A DNA stretch of 64,000 nucleotides from Anarhynchus alexandrinus (Eukaryota; Chordata; Aves; Charadriiformes; Charadriidae): positions 496,001-560,000 of the forward strand of contig VUYV01000041.1 of the NCBI GenBank assembly GCA_008711295.1, given 5' to 3'. A model generated the notes under the pieces. It saw only the letters and a list, made by a program, of their open reading frames with translations. It searched no databases and was not told where the DNA came from. This document shows positions 37,549-50,535 of the stretch, piece by piece. The stretch's first letter is position 1; every line of letters starts with the position of its first letter. The position numbers and the translations under genes were made by a program.

Positions 37549-37852
37549 ATCCCTTGGTGCAAAGCCACATCTTGAAAATCTCCTCTCCTGACACAATAGC
37601 ACAAACACCAGGCTATGGGGACAGGGTCCTGCTAGCCCTCAATTCTTGCATTTCTGATTCTGTCACTACCCAGAATGAACCATGGGCAGTAAAAGCCAAC
37701 ACCTTGCTCTTATCATCAAGAGGGAGGCATCTCTTAAGCAGCAAGTTCAACCGGGACAACAACCAAGGAGAGCTGATAATCCAGGTCTCCCACAAGGACA
37801 AGCACTCAAACCATGAAAAAGGACACAAACTTTTTTTTCTTCATTCCTGAAC

Positions 37853-39356
37853 ATGAAGGTGCATAAATCCATGGGACCTGATGAGGTGCATCCACGGGCA
37901 CTATCCATCATATTTGAGAAGTCATGGCAGTCTGGTGAAGTTCCCACTGACTGGAAAAGGGGAAACATAACCACCATTTTTAAAAAGGGAAAAAAGGAAG
38001 ACCTGGGGAACTACAGGCTGGTCAGTCTCACCTCTGTCCCTGGCAAGATCACGGAGCAGATCCTCCTGGAAACTCTGCTAAGGCACATGGAAAATAAGGA
38101 GGTGATTGGTGACAGCCAACAAAGGCAAATCATGTCTGACAGATTTGGTGGCCTTCTACAATGGGGTTACAGTGTTGGTGGATAAAGGAAGAGCAAATGA
38201 CATCATCTACCTGGACTTGTGCAAAACATTTGACACTGACCTGCATGACATCCTTGTCTCTAAATTTGAGAGGATGGACCAGTCGGTAGATAAGGGAATT
38301 GGCTGGATGGTCACACTCAAAGAGTTGCGGTCAAGGGCTCAATGTCCAAGTGGAGACCAGTGACGAGTGGTGTTCCTCAGGAGTCGGCACTGGGACTGAC
38401 ACTATTTAACATCTTTGTCGGCAACATGGACAGTGAAACTGAATTGCACCTTCAGCAAGTCTGCCAACAACATCAAGCTGTGTGGAGTGGTCTACACTCT
38501 GGAGGGAAGGGATACCATCCAGAGGGGCCTGGACAGGCTTGAGAGGCGGGCCCGTGCAAACCTCATGAAGATCAACAAGGCCAAGTGCAAGGTTCTGCAC
38601 CCGGCACAGGGCAATCCCAAGCACATGTACAGGCTGGGCAGAGAATGGATTGAGAACAGCCCTGAGGAGAAGGACTTGGAGGTGTTGGTTGATGAAAAGC
38701 TCAATATGAGTTGGCAATGTGCACTTGTGGCCCAGAAAGCCAACCGTATCCTGGGCTGCATCAAAAGAAGCGAGGCCAGCAGGTTGAAGGATGTGATTCT
38801 GCCCCTCTACTACACTGTCGTGAGACCCCACCTGGAGTACTGCATCCAGCTTTGGGGCCCCCAACATAAGAAGGACACAGACCGGTTGGAGCAGGTCCAG
38901 AGAAGGACCATGAAGATGATCAGAGGGCTGGAGCACCTCTCCTATGAAGACAGGCTGGGAGAGTTGGGGTTGCTCAGCCTGGAGAAGAGAAGGCTCCAGG
39001 GAGACCTTATAGCAGCCTTCCAATACTGAAAGGGCCTCTACAGAAAGGATGGGGAGGGACTCTTTATCAGGGAGTGACGAGATAGGACGAGGGAGGGGTA
39101 ATGGTATTAAATAGAAAAAAGGGTAGATTTAGAACAGGTATTAGGAAGAAATTCCTTACCGTGAGGGTGGTGACACACTGGAACAGGCTGCCCCAAGAAG
39201 CTGTGGACGCGCCATCCCTGGAAGTGCTCAAGGCCAGGTTGGATGAGGCTTTCAGCAACCTGGTCTAGTGGAAGGTGCCCCTGCTCATGGCAGGGGGTTA
39301 GAACTAGATGATCTTTAAGATCTCTTCCAACCCAAACCATTCTATGAGTCTATGAT
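37853..39356 (+). mobile_element. CR1 LINE, about 1.5 kb, degenerate reverse transcriptase (ORF2)
   Basis: This is the longest CR1 here. Frames in order carry [12 protein letters not shown]...[40 protein letters not shown], motif A as [20 protein letters not shown] (about 38203-38265), motif B as [12 protein letters not shown] (about 38365-38400), and the C-terminal part with [16 protein letters not shown] and [20 protein letters not shown]. At least three frame changes interrupt it. A short stretch seems deleted between HPRA and LSIIF. The catalytic ADD is replaced by ANN at 38463-38471. The tail ends TCTATGAGTCTATGATT. The copy is dead, is 5'-truncated inside ORF2 and lies antisense to ANO4. 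Confidence 0.94.
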
Positions 39357-42300
39357 TTCCCATCTATGCTCAAAGGATACCTTAATGTTCTGAGAGTTGA
39401 AAGGACCCAAATGTCCACACAGAAGCCCCAAGCATAGCATGTCACATATTCCTATGTCTAATATTTCCAAGTGCCTGGCTCTACATGGCCCTTGTGCAGA
39501 CCCTTACATGATCAGTAGAGGGGCAGTGTTGCACAATGAGCCTTTGGAACTACCGCCTAGAAGCACTTCACTGATAATACAAAGAGACAGGGCACTGAAG
39601 TATGTGCTCTCCTACTGGGAACACAGCTATCCTTTTCAGGTGCCACGATGCCTGGGATAGGAATCCACAGGAGACAGTCTGAAAATGGCACAAAGCCACA
39701 GTAACTAAGCAGAGACATTTCTGCACAGTTGTATGTTGTAAATGAGCATCTAGAAAGAAGTCTGAGATCTAAATGGACTGAACAATTCTGCCCATTTCCT
39801 ACTACTCTTATTTATATAAAAATGCCAGTAGGAATGACTGTCTTTTAGTTTTACCTCTTTCCTCTTGCACTGTAAGTGCACATACAAAAATATAGCTATC
39901 AAAGATCACTATTTGTCCTGTTTAAAAAGTCTAACTACTTGTGAATGATAAATCCCTTAATTACCATCTACCTTTAACAGCATCAGTTGTTAGCAGGCAA
40001 TTCATAACGAGGAGAGGGAGAAAACATTTGCTGAATAAACTGTTTGTTGCAAAAAGCTTTCCTAGTCCTCAAGTTAGTTAGCAGTTTACTGATGAGACAA
40101 GTCTAAAAGCTGGCTGCACGGGGATAAGAGGCATGACCTAACAGGTAACTTCAGGGCACCAAAGATTTACTTAATTATAACATGGGACATCAAGACAGCT
40201 TTCATAAGATACCAGATGTCTCTTCCAGGTGGATTTTAATATAACAAGCAATTATACAGACTCACGTTATACCATAGCCTATCGCTGCCTTCACAGTCTA
40301 AACACATCCTGGTAACTCATTACCGCAGAAAGCACCAGCAGCTAAACCATTTTGGGAACTTCAGCTGTCCTGAGACTGCTGAGGAATGAACATAGCATAG
40401 GAATGTGAAAATGGTTATCCTAAAGACACGATAGCACAACAGAGGTCTATCCAATGTGGGGTCCTATTTCTGACACCAGATGGGTAGGCAAAAGGAATAT
40501 GAACAGGGCAACCACATCCAGTCTATCCCAACCTGACCCTTCCAGCTTGCAGAGATTTAGAGATTTCTGGAGTGAAAGGTTTCATCTAGATGATAATGAT
40601 TCATGGCTACCAACACCCCTTTCCTCTACAAAGCTCTTCCTTTTATACTCACTGTCCCTTGTGAGCTAACTGGTAGCCATCACATTCCTCCCTCCCCCTT
40701 TCACTTGTCTTGTTTCCAGCCTTTGTGAGCCAGTGGGCCTGCTCCTCAGTTACAGAGCCATCGTAACCCCTAACATCCAGGCTAAGGGCCATGAAACTCA
40801 GAAATTCACTGTCACTGCAAAGCCTTTCTTACTTTAGTCTCAGACAAGAGCTATCATGCTGACCCTATGAAATAGACCTTCCTGTACAGAAACTAAGGGT
40901 GGAGCAGTGAATCCCAACCTTGTCTGTCATAGGGAGAGGATATGGTTCCAGCCTACGAGTCTGGGGATGTGGAGACCTAATTAGGGAGAAGTTAAGATAA
41001 GCATCATCATTCAGTTACAAATTGGAGCTGAAGAATGGAGGCAATATTTATATATTGATTGTGTAAAAATATTCCTTCTCAGATTTTTAGTTTATCTTTG
41101 AGAGTACCTCACAAGGAGCAGGAATCCTGCCCTTAATACTGGTGCAGTTGGCCTTTCTCATAAAGCCCTGCAACCTACTATAATTACCAAGACCCGATAA
41201 GCAGAAATAGAGCACTTTGCCATTAAAATGCATGGACTAGTTTTGCACTGTTCACACAGGATGCCTACCCAAAAGAGATTATTTTCAGTAATTGGCATTA
41301 AGCAGAGTCTCCTTTGCAAGCAGTAGGAGAACATCTGAATGGCAAGGGTCATAATTTTCAGGCATTCTGGCAGTACAAAAGGCCTTGAAAGTACATGCTG
41401 CTTTGATGACCCTTAAAAACCTTCCAGTCCCATTGAAGTGCAGGCTACTCCTTTATGCTATCAGTCTAACTGGTACTGAATTCTTATCCTGTGCTAGGTG
41501 CGTTCCTAAATCAAGGTCTAAATAAAGTACTAAACTGCAATGCTATCTCCCTTTTTCTAAGTACAACTGAATGTTATCAGTAATGAAGACCCCAAAAATG
41601 CATATACTTTGTGCTCCATTGGGCCTCTGAAGCACAGCACGGTACGGAATTGCATACCCCAGGGATGTGACTAGCAAATATTGTGCCTCTGTGGAGTTAT
41701 CCATCATGCAGAGAACAACTCTGCTTTGTGAGACATCCAGCCACTCATGGTACAGGGAAGGGCAGTGGTCTGCATGACCCAAAGGGAGATCTCTTCAGGA
41801 CCAAGTAACAGATCAAAAATGATGCCACCTTTGCTTTGCTGCTGCCCTTATGTCTGCAGTAAGCTGGGATGTTGAGTTTTATGCAATTCTTTTGGGCTTT
41901 TGGGCTTTTTTTGGCACCACAGTACATTGCACTGGTTGGAATTTCTAGTAGGTTCTGATGCCTAGATGCACTTAGCTCTATCATATCCACTTACCCAAGG
42001 AGCAAGCCCTCCTCCCCCCTCTTTTTTTTTTAAATTATAAAGAAAGGTCTGGCTTAATTTTGAAATTTCAGAATGAACCAGCAGGCTTGGTGTTAGGAAA
42101 GAGGTCTTGCTGTCTTTTGGACTGGAACAAATATTTTGTGGAAATCAGCAACACTATGCAGCCCTATTACAGTCAAAACCCTTTCCTGATCTTAAAAGCA
42201 TCTCTGCCAAAGTAGGAGCTAGTTTGTTCCATCTTTTGACAGTCCACCTTCAAGAATCTTTCCTTGGAATAGATGAAACATATTTTACATTAGAAATAGA

Positions 42301-43143
42301 GGCTTACATAATACTAAGCGCCCTTTAAGCAAGAACTATAGAGCTAAGAAAAAGCCACATTTTTCAGTCAAGCATTACAGGAACATAATAACTGATTATT
42401 CAAAGTCTCTCTCACTGCTTCTTGAATGATAAGCTATTTTATATAAAAAATGGGTCATTACTCTCTCAGAAACATTGCAAAATTTTACATATATCGTCTA
42501 TTTTCTTCAGCAAAAGCTAGAGTGCTCAAGAATTTTCTTAATTGTTTTAAGACAATGATGGTACACTGGTCTCAGGACATTACAACCTTGCCATGGGATC
42601 AGCAATATTCCCTGTTTGGTGCTAAGCCGCATCTGGCTGCCTGTTCCTATGTTGGACGACTTTCCCCTTGAGAGGAAACTCTCTGAGGGTGGAACAATCG
42701 AGAACATCCACAGCGAGTGGCATTTTGCAGCTTTTGTGAGGCAACTATACATTGTAAACTAACAATAGCTAGGAGAGCCGAAATCTTAGGGTAAGCTGTA
42801 CTGATTTTAAAGTAACCATACATAATTGATTGCAAGAGTGAATGAAAGATCATTTTACAACAGCGAACGGGCAACTGATCAAAGCAGGAAGGGGAAAAAA
42901 TAAGTCTTTGAAAATACATATTCCTCAGAGAAGTAGAACACCCTCAAAGTCACCACTTAAAATTATTAATATTATTTTTGAAGACCCTTATTGAGTGTGT
43001 GCACAGGTCCCGGGTAGGTTTAGTACTTATGCGTGTCATGTGCAGCACAAATTGATACAGAGGGATGCAATTTCTGCCTAAACCAAATCTTTTTAAATTA
43101 AACACGATAGATAGCATTGAAAAACAGTGCTTCATCCTCTAGC

Positions 43144-43159
43144 TTTTTTTTTTTTTTTT
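43144..43159. repeat. Poly(T) run
   Basis: There are 16 T in a row. No attached retroelement is recognised on the complementary strand. Confidence 0.85.
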
Positions 43160-46100
43160 GACATGCTGTTTGCAAAACCATTCTCCAAACTGCTAGAATG
43201 AACATTTTAGAAGACTTTAGCCTAGGAACAGGAATTTTCAAAGAAGTGGCTTTTGCCCTAGAAAAGTAAAGTGATGAATGAAATGGGCTGACTGACTAAG
43301 CAAAGCGATAGAAGATTTCAGGCTCTGCATCATCTGCTAGCTAGTTCAGCTCTTAAGTTCAAAAAGTACTGCATAATCACCATGTGACGACCTGTCACTC
43401 AGCCCAGTGACAAAAGGTCCTCATTGTAATTGAGGCAAACTGTTCTTCTCCTTAGGAGCTTTGCAGAGGCTCCAGAGCAAAGCAGTCAGGAGAATGAACT
43501 GTCTCTGTGTTCAGCAAGGATGCATTTCCAGCTGACGCTTGAGGTACTTGGGAGAAATTTTGTTTGGTGCATCGAACTTGCACTGTGTTGAACACAGGCT
43601 GCAGATAAAGAGAGAAGTTAAGCATGCAGGCTGGTTTCTTTGACATTAATACCCCTTCTGCATAGGGATGTTTCTTGTAAACATATTTTTTTGTAATATG
43701 AAAATTAGCTTAATGAAGGGAATATTGAACTTTTTTGAACTCTGCTTGCTTTTTCCATGCTTCATTCCACATGGGAGGAAGTTCTATATAAACCCAGTAG
43801 AAGGCATATTGAAAAAGACTGCACTCCTAGCAATGTTAGACAAGTAAGATAACAGTACTACTGTCAGTGTGAATTGAAATTTTCAGGTGAGTTTCCATCA
43901 GCCATTCCCACACCATGCATGCATTTGCTGCCAAGAAATATTTGCATGTCAGAGCTTTCTGGCAGAATTAGTTGCAGTTTATTCTTTTAATCTGAGAGAG
44001 ATGTATGCCACACGTCCTGCCAGTCAGCAAAGAAAAAAGAATGTGATTTAACCAACAAATCACATCTCACTAACACAGATCTTCTAAAGACCATTCACAA
44101 CCAAATGTGAACGCTGACAAGTATGTGCACATTTTGTGATGAAAAAAGGATATCTTTTGCACAGTAAATTATCATTTTTGAAGGACTCGGTTCTAGCTTC
44201 CTTGATGATTCAAAGTTCATTAAGTTGTGACTAAACTCATTAAACATACATTTCCTTTTTCCCTGTAATTTTGATTGCCACAGTTTCAAGAACCATGCCT
44301 TTTTCCTTGCCTCCTAAGTCAGTTGTTCTGTTGGCCAACACCACTAGCTCTTCTTTCTTATTTTCATGCCCAGTAACTACAGGCATCAATAGAAATGACA
44401 GAGTTTGATAAGCAATAAAAAAAAGAGGATCCCAAAGTAAAGAAAAGCATGCCTAAGGGCAAACACATTTAACATTTGTAACATATCTATCAGGTACTAT
44501 TTGTCATAAAAGGCAACAGACTGCTGAAAAAAGATTCTCACTGAATTCTAATGACCCCACTAGACTTCCACCATAATGCCAGAAACCAGTACTTTCAGTA
44601 GGTGTTTTTATGTGTTTTCTGGAGTGAAGACTCTTTATATATTTAGTAAATTCTGGAAAGAAACAATTTAAAAGACAACCCTTCCTGTTGGATGTGTAGA
44701 CTGCCTGCAGATCTAATCTGTACAAGTGATATAAATGAAGATCTACTTTATTATATATTCACTTCTATCTAAAACTCTAAATGCATTAAGGCTTAACCAG
44801 AGGCCTTTACTGGAAGCATAGAGAAAGAAAATCTTGCTGGATCCCTGTTATTACAAAATGGGTAACAATTGTTAGCAAGAATTGTAAGTAGAGAAGACCT
44901 AAGAAGATTCCAGAGTTTCACACAATGAAAGAATTCACTTTACTGCTGCTTAGACTTATTAAATAAGCAATTTTTCCACAGCCAGCAAATTTAACGACTC
45001 CTAGAGAAACTAGGTTTGACAAGTTCTGCAGAGTCTGAGAATAAAGGAATTCATCAGAAGGAAGTAAGGTAACATTGTCCTGATTTGGAATGAAGAATAT
45101 CGATGGAAAGAGCAGGCAGAAACCCAGAAACTACAGTCCTGCATACTCCATAGCAAAGGTGCAACACTGTCAGAAGTGAGGCAAGCATTTTTTTTGTCCC
45201 CAGATTTGCCTAACCCTGGCATTGAGGGAACAGACTGGCACAACAGTTTAACCTCCTCTAGGCTTGTTCAGTACTTGGTTCTGCTGCTCTTACAGACAAT
45301 CTAAATGCTGATTACCATAGCTTTCAAAATAAGCCTCCTGTGTGCAATGCAGACACATCAATCATAAACCATCTTCAGGAGAGATAATCACAATCTACAG
45401 CAGCCAAAGGTTTGCCCCCGGTGCTTTGAAGCCTGTACTCCAGTAGCCTTGTACCCCATTAGCCACAACATACCACAACTGCTCACGTAACTGGGAGACG
45501 ATAACTGAAGGTTTCTCATATTTAAAAATACTGTCCTCCCTGATTCTGTAAGGAATGCATATTTGCCTGAATATCGTTGCATCTAAATTTACCATCAGAT
45601 TGCTTTACTTGTCTTTGCTTTTCTCCTTTCCAAGAGGAACTTCCCTCATACCGCTGCACCTGCAAAGGTATCAGGAGTCTTCACTTTCCCATTAATAGTC
45701 ATTTTCTTCCACTCATTTCTCCATTCTCCTGTGTTTTGTTTCAGTTACTCTATACCTTCTGATCTGCCTAAAATCAGAGCTCAGAAGTTGCGGTTCTACT
45801 TATGGCTGAGCAGTACTACTTTGCAAGCTTGCACAAGACAATTTTTTGAAGATTTTTTTTTTTTTAAAGGCTTTTTACAGACAACTTACTGCTCGCTAGC
45901 CACTCCAGCACCCAGAGGAACGGCAGAAGTCAGCAGCTTCAGGCTCCTTCCCAGTTACAAATAAAACTGGCAGGGGAGCAAGCTGAAAAGGAGTGCTGTA
46001 ACACTGAACAATATCTCTAGTTCCTCCTCCTTAGCATGTCCTATGAACTTCAGTCAAAGGAAACAGCTGTCACTTAAAAAGAATTCATGATAAATAATAA

Positions 46101-48650
46101 AAGGTGTCATTCTGGAAAGAAAAAAAGTGGCCAAGGGAAACAAAGTGGTATGCAGAAAACAGAAGCAGTGTGCTGTCAGAGGGAAAAAATGCACTCATTC
46201 GTAACTCTGTCATTTTATATAGGGTCTTTTCTTTCCATGGTTCTAGACTCTCTGCTTGATAAGAATTAGAAATGCCATTTTAAATCCTCACAAAAACCTT
46301 CTGTACAATCTATTATACCAGACTGTCTTCATGTTCGGAGTAGTTTTTAACTGGACAAAGGAAATTTCAGACTGAGTATAATGTATGCTACTCCAACAGA
46401 GAAGCCAACTTGGTTGTGGTAACAGCACTGCAATAGAAGGAAGAACCCAAATTGTATGAGCTATTTAAAAATAGACTGAACAAAAACATGAGGAATTCAC
46501 TGTATGCAATAGCAGGAGGATAGTTTGGAAAATGGTGGTGTAAGATTTGTTACCTGAGTAATTAACATACATCAGAACATTTTCTCTCTAAACCACTAAA
46601 CTATTTATAATGTACAACCTTAGATAAGGTACTGCCATTGGTCAACCAGTGTATTGGGCAAATTATTTATGAAGCCGCAGCTGTTAATTTGTGGCTGACT
46701 AAGAATGAATAACCTATGATTTTAGGTTTAAATTAAAATTTTCTCTTAGGAGTGCTGTTTATTATGATTGCTGCCTGACCATAATCTTACTTAGACTCAA
46801 CTTGCATACAGCTCCAATAGTTGTAATTTAACCTCGACACAGAGACAAATCTAGTGTTCTTATAGAGAATTAAAAAGTCAGACCCAAATCATAAAAATCA
46901 TTATGAAACAGATGAAACAATGACACTGTAAGTTGGTTAAGAGAAGACTCCAGTCATACAACATATTTCTAAAAATCTGCAGCCTTTAAGATTTTGGATA
47001 CTATTAACTCCTCTTAACCTCAGTGAAGCTCATAATACCAAATGCCTCCTTGAAACCAGCTGCCAAGCATGTTCTTTGTAGGTCATAGATGCTGTTATTG
47101 TCTAAAAAGCAGAATATGATAGACAAAACTAATCTCATATGACTGTACTGAAAGCTAAATTCCTCAGAGAATCATCATCTAAACGATGTTCAATAATAAG
47201 CTCCATTTTAGGAAACCTCTGTGGTCTACCTAAAAAGGGATCTTTTTCTCAATCAGAAGCCAGCATATATTCCTTGCACATTACTTGGTATTAATGCACA
47301 GGCTATATCTATCAACACACAGATGTAGAACGTGCAACAGCTCAAAATGAATATAGTTGTTGTGCATGTTCAAGGTACTTTTTTTTCCACAAACTGTGAT
47401 GCAGGATTTATTTGTCAATCTTTTAACATGCTGCAGTCATGATTATATATCTTTAGCATCAACAACATTTCTGTAGTAGTAATTTCTGTACTTCAAAGAA
47501 AAAACATAGAAACCAAAAAAATAGAAGGACAAACAAGTGAACAGAGGAACTGAGATAAACAAAGCATATGGTTATGAGTCACTGTAAATTCTTAATTAAT
47601 CTATGTTGACAAAGATTATGGTGACTAAACAGTACGGGTGCATGAAACTCATGGCAGTAGACCTGCATAGCAACCCACAATAAATAATCTAAATTTTCAA
47701 CTTCTACAAAAATTAAGGCATTTACTAGGTCTGCAAGGTAATGGAAGCATGCTAAGGGTCTGCAGGCAGAACTGTCTGTCTCACACAAATAGACTCTGCC
47801 TCGCGGCACCCAAGTAGCTGCATACAGGGTGCATCATGTCCTTTCCTCAGCAGCAACACTGGAAGATTATTGAGACCCTTCAATGTAGAAGCCACAAAAC
47901 TGACTTCACGGGCAGCCTTAATTTGCCCTACTCAGGAAAGAAATTTGGAGTTTAATTTTCACTGTAAAGAATGTCTGAACGTGGCCAGCACAAATGTACT
48001 CCCCTGTTATAAGAAAAGATACTTCTAAAATAGCTCTGGCAATTAACATAACAAGGGATGAACTCATGATGTCAATTAGAATTTGATGGTTCCCAGGAGA
48101 TTCTGGCTTTCTTTTAAAAAGTTTCATTTTGTTAACCAGTTAATGTATGTTATAAAATCTCCTTCGGATCTAGAGTTTTTGTTCGCATTCTAGCAGCAAG
48201 ACTTTGATCTACGCCCTGGATTGTGCCTTTGTTCAAAACCAACATTAGTGTCAGTTACTGAGTTCCACAGGGGATGCCTGGAGCCTCAAGAGCATTGCCA
48301 TTAGCTCAGGGCTTATCACAATTAAACATACATAAGGGGAGCAGTATTAAAAAACAACAGCCCAAAGCTCTGTCTACATTAACATTTTGGACACTGCTAC
48401 ATGTTGTATGTTTTTTTTATGATTAAACTTGCATTTTTATTTCCCAGTCTCAGCTGTCCCAAATGTTGTTACTCCCTATAATCTATAACTAACATAGCAA
48501 ATGTAAACAAAACATCAATCGATAGCTCTGATGATCACCTGATTGACCTCCATGCAAGCACGATCTGATACTATTGATATCAGCCTCACAACATCACGGC
48601 ACATTACACAAGAAATGGAACTGTAAAAGGTGTCAAGCCAAATCTGTTAC

Positions 48651-48857
48651 CTGGCTGATGGGTTTTTGCTTTTCCACCAGTGACTGCTGAAATACTAGAT
48701 CCAGAAGACGAGGCTTCCATTTTTATTGACCTTCTGACTTGTGGGAGTGAAGGATGCCCGACCACGGGCGGACGCTGTGACACTGGGTAGCTTGCTGCAG
48801 TTCTCCTCTGACAGATTTGCGCACGCTTTTCAGCCCCATGAATAGATAAACTTATAC
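48651..48857 (-). CDS. ANO4: ANO4 exon A: 5' UTR end and start codon (CDS part 48651-48720)
   Basis: On the minus strand an ATG at 48720-48718 in a strong context (A at -3, G at +4) opens a frame starting MEASSSG, the N-terminus I know for ANO4, and running through a Lys-rich stretch to ...KTHQP. The exon ends at a good donor, CCAG|gtaaca, after 70 coding bases (23 codons plus one base, phase 1). That leftover G joins the AA opening exon B to make Glu24, matching the ANO4 order HPE-GG-DLQ. The 5' edge is set by a pyrimidine-rich acceptor ending cctgtcag just above 48857, so this is not the first exon. ANO4 is a ten-helix TMEM16 family protein, reported as a calcium-dependent lipid scramblase or cation channel and enriched in brain. 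This segment is cytosolic, with no membrane span. The exact 5' edge is less certain than the start codon and the donor. Confidence 0.9.
48723..48839 (-). promoter_or_regulatory. Upstream ORF in the ANO4 5' leader (38 codons)
   Basis: Within exon A an ATG at 48839-48837 opens a 38-codon frame (starts MGLKSVRKSV, ends HSHKSEGQ). Its TAA at 48725-48723 stops only two bases before the ANO4 start codon, which is in a different frame. The upstream ATG has a weak context (T at -3) but G at +4. Such a layout would make ANO4 translation depend on leaky scanning or re-initiation. Only the sequence layout is seen; any regulatory effect is inferred, and it requires that the transcript includes this exon from its predicted acceptor. 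Confidence 0.6.
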
Positions 48858-50497
48858 CTGACAGGAATAAGAATTAGTACTGTTAGATACAAGAGACCAG
48901 CATGGAATAACTAAAAAATAAAAATATCCAGGGTTTAAAATGGAGCTGTATCACCCTTCTTGAAGAAGAAAAAAAGCCCAAAACTATAAAACCATGAATT
49001 TTCTATGACAATGAAAAATCTGAACATCTTTGCTGCTGTGCTGCAGACATCAGAGTCAGCCACACTAACAGATATTTAAATTAATACACAGTCATGGTTT
49101 ACTGCATTACTGGCCTGCAGGAGGAATTACCTTCCATTCCTTCAAAAAAACCACACAGCTCACACAGGATTATATTAATGAGGTAACTGCTAAAGAGTTT
49201 ATTAAATGGCAGTTTTCTGGTTGAGGGACTAGAACTTGGCAATAACGGTTTCTTTTCTTCTGAAGACTCAGAAGTATTAGAAAGTCTCATCATATGGGAA
49301 AGATGCTACACTTCAGGTAGTAACTAGCTTTTAAAGAAAAAATAAAGGTCTGTTTCGAGGAAAAGAGTAAGGTTACAAGAGACAATAACACGACCTTAAG
49401 CTTGAAAAACAATTCCACTTTCACCAGTCCTGTGAAACATTACCTACAACACTGGAAATTGTCTTTCACACCAAACATTCTCAAATTTGTCACACAGACA
49501 ATTTTAAAATAGAAATTGTGATGAAAAACAGGCTTTGTTTTTCCAAAGAGAAAAGAAAAGTTGAAATTTCCTATGTGTCTATTGTACAGTCTTAGAAAGA
49601 AATACTATCTTACAGTAAAAAATGCCGATTCTGACTTCCTTATGTTCACATTGATGCAATTGCTCCAACTTAATTTGAATTACTCTCAGCATACTCTGGT
49701 GAAAACCTTTAGACAATCTCTTTTGGGCAACAAAGCTGAATGATAATTCTACACTACGGTTTTACACTTAATTTAATTGTGACTTATTGCTTCTGTCAGC
49801 AACCACTCTTTGTTTTAAAAAACAACTGAAAAACCCTAACGAGGTATAAACGAGCAAACTGAGAAGCAGATGGAAAAGCAGACCCTAAAAACTGGAAATG
49901 TGGATACTGTAAGCACATTGTAAGTCTCAGTCACTCAAAATCATTAGACATCATTGATTAGACTGCTCATTTCTGTGAAAGGAATCCTTCACTAAAATGT
50001 CCAAGAATGCCTTAATGACTCTGCTCTCCTAGTTCCACTGAAAGTCAATGTCTGTGAACCTCCAGGTCATGGAGGAGGTTTTGAGACTCTGAAATGTTAA
50101 TACACTTCGATCCATAATATACTACCAAGGGGAAGAGAGGTACAAAAGGGCCACTTTTGTAGACAAACGGTGAGAACAGTGGGGTTACACACGTGAGGAA
50201 AGGCTGTGCAAATTGCTTTCCTTTAAGATGGCTTTGTGCATTCGCAATCGAAGCTGCACACTCGCTACCTGATTTTCCTGCACTTCCCCAGGACTGATCT
50301 CCTGCAGGAAATGTGAAGGGACGAGACTCTCCCGCAGCAACTGCTCACATACCTCCCAGTTACAGGGCTAATGCACCTGCCGGCTGTTTCTAAAGAGTGG
50401 TGAAATCACATCTTCTTTAGCACAGACAGCAAATCCCAGTCACCTTATTCATTTCATTCATCTCAGGAAAGGCAGCGTAGCAGTCCACACGAGCAGA

Positions 50498-50535
50498 ATG
50501 ACAATAAGCATAACACATGACAATAAGGACAACAC
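50498..50535. repeat. Tandem duplication, 19 bp x 2
   Basis: ATGACAATAAGCATAACAC at 50498-50516 is followed by a near copy at 50517-50535. Confidence 0.8.

Larger units (their letters stand above)
29224..48650 (-). other. ANO4: ANO4 intron between exons A and B
   Basis: This large phase 1 intron of about 19.4 kb has three CR1 copies clustered at 35271-35730 (minus), 37321-37548 (plus) and 37853-39356 (plus), an AT-rich simple repeat at 37255-37318 and a 16-T run at 43144-43159. Elsewhere I see no exon, RNA gene or named repeat. Confidence 0.88.

Noticed and set aside
38406..39023. 205-codon minus-strand frame
   Set aside because: It is the antisense shadow of the plus-strand CR1 ORF2 at 37853-39356.
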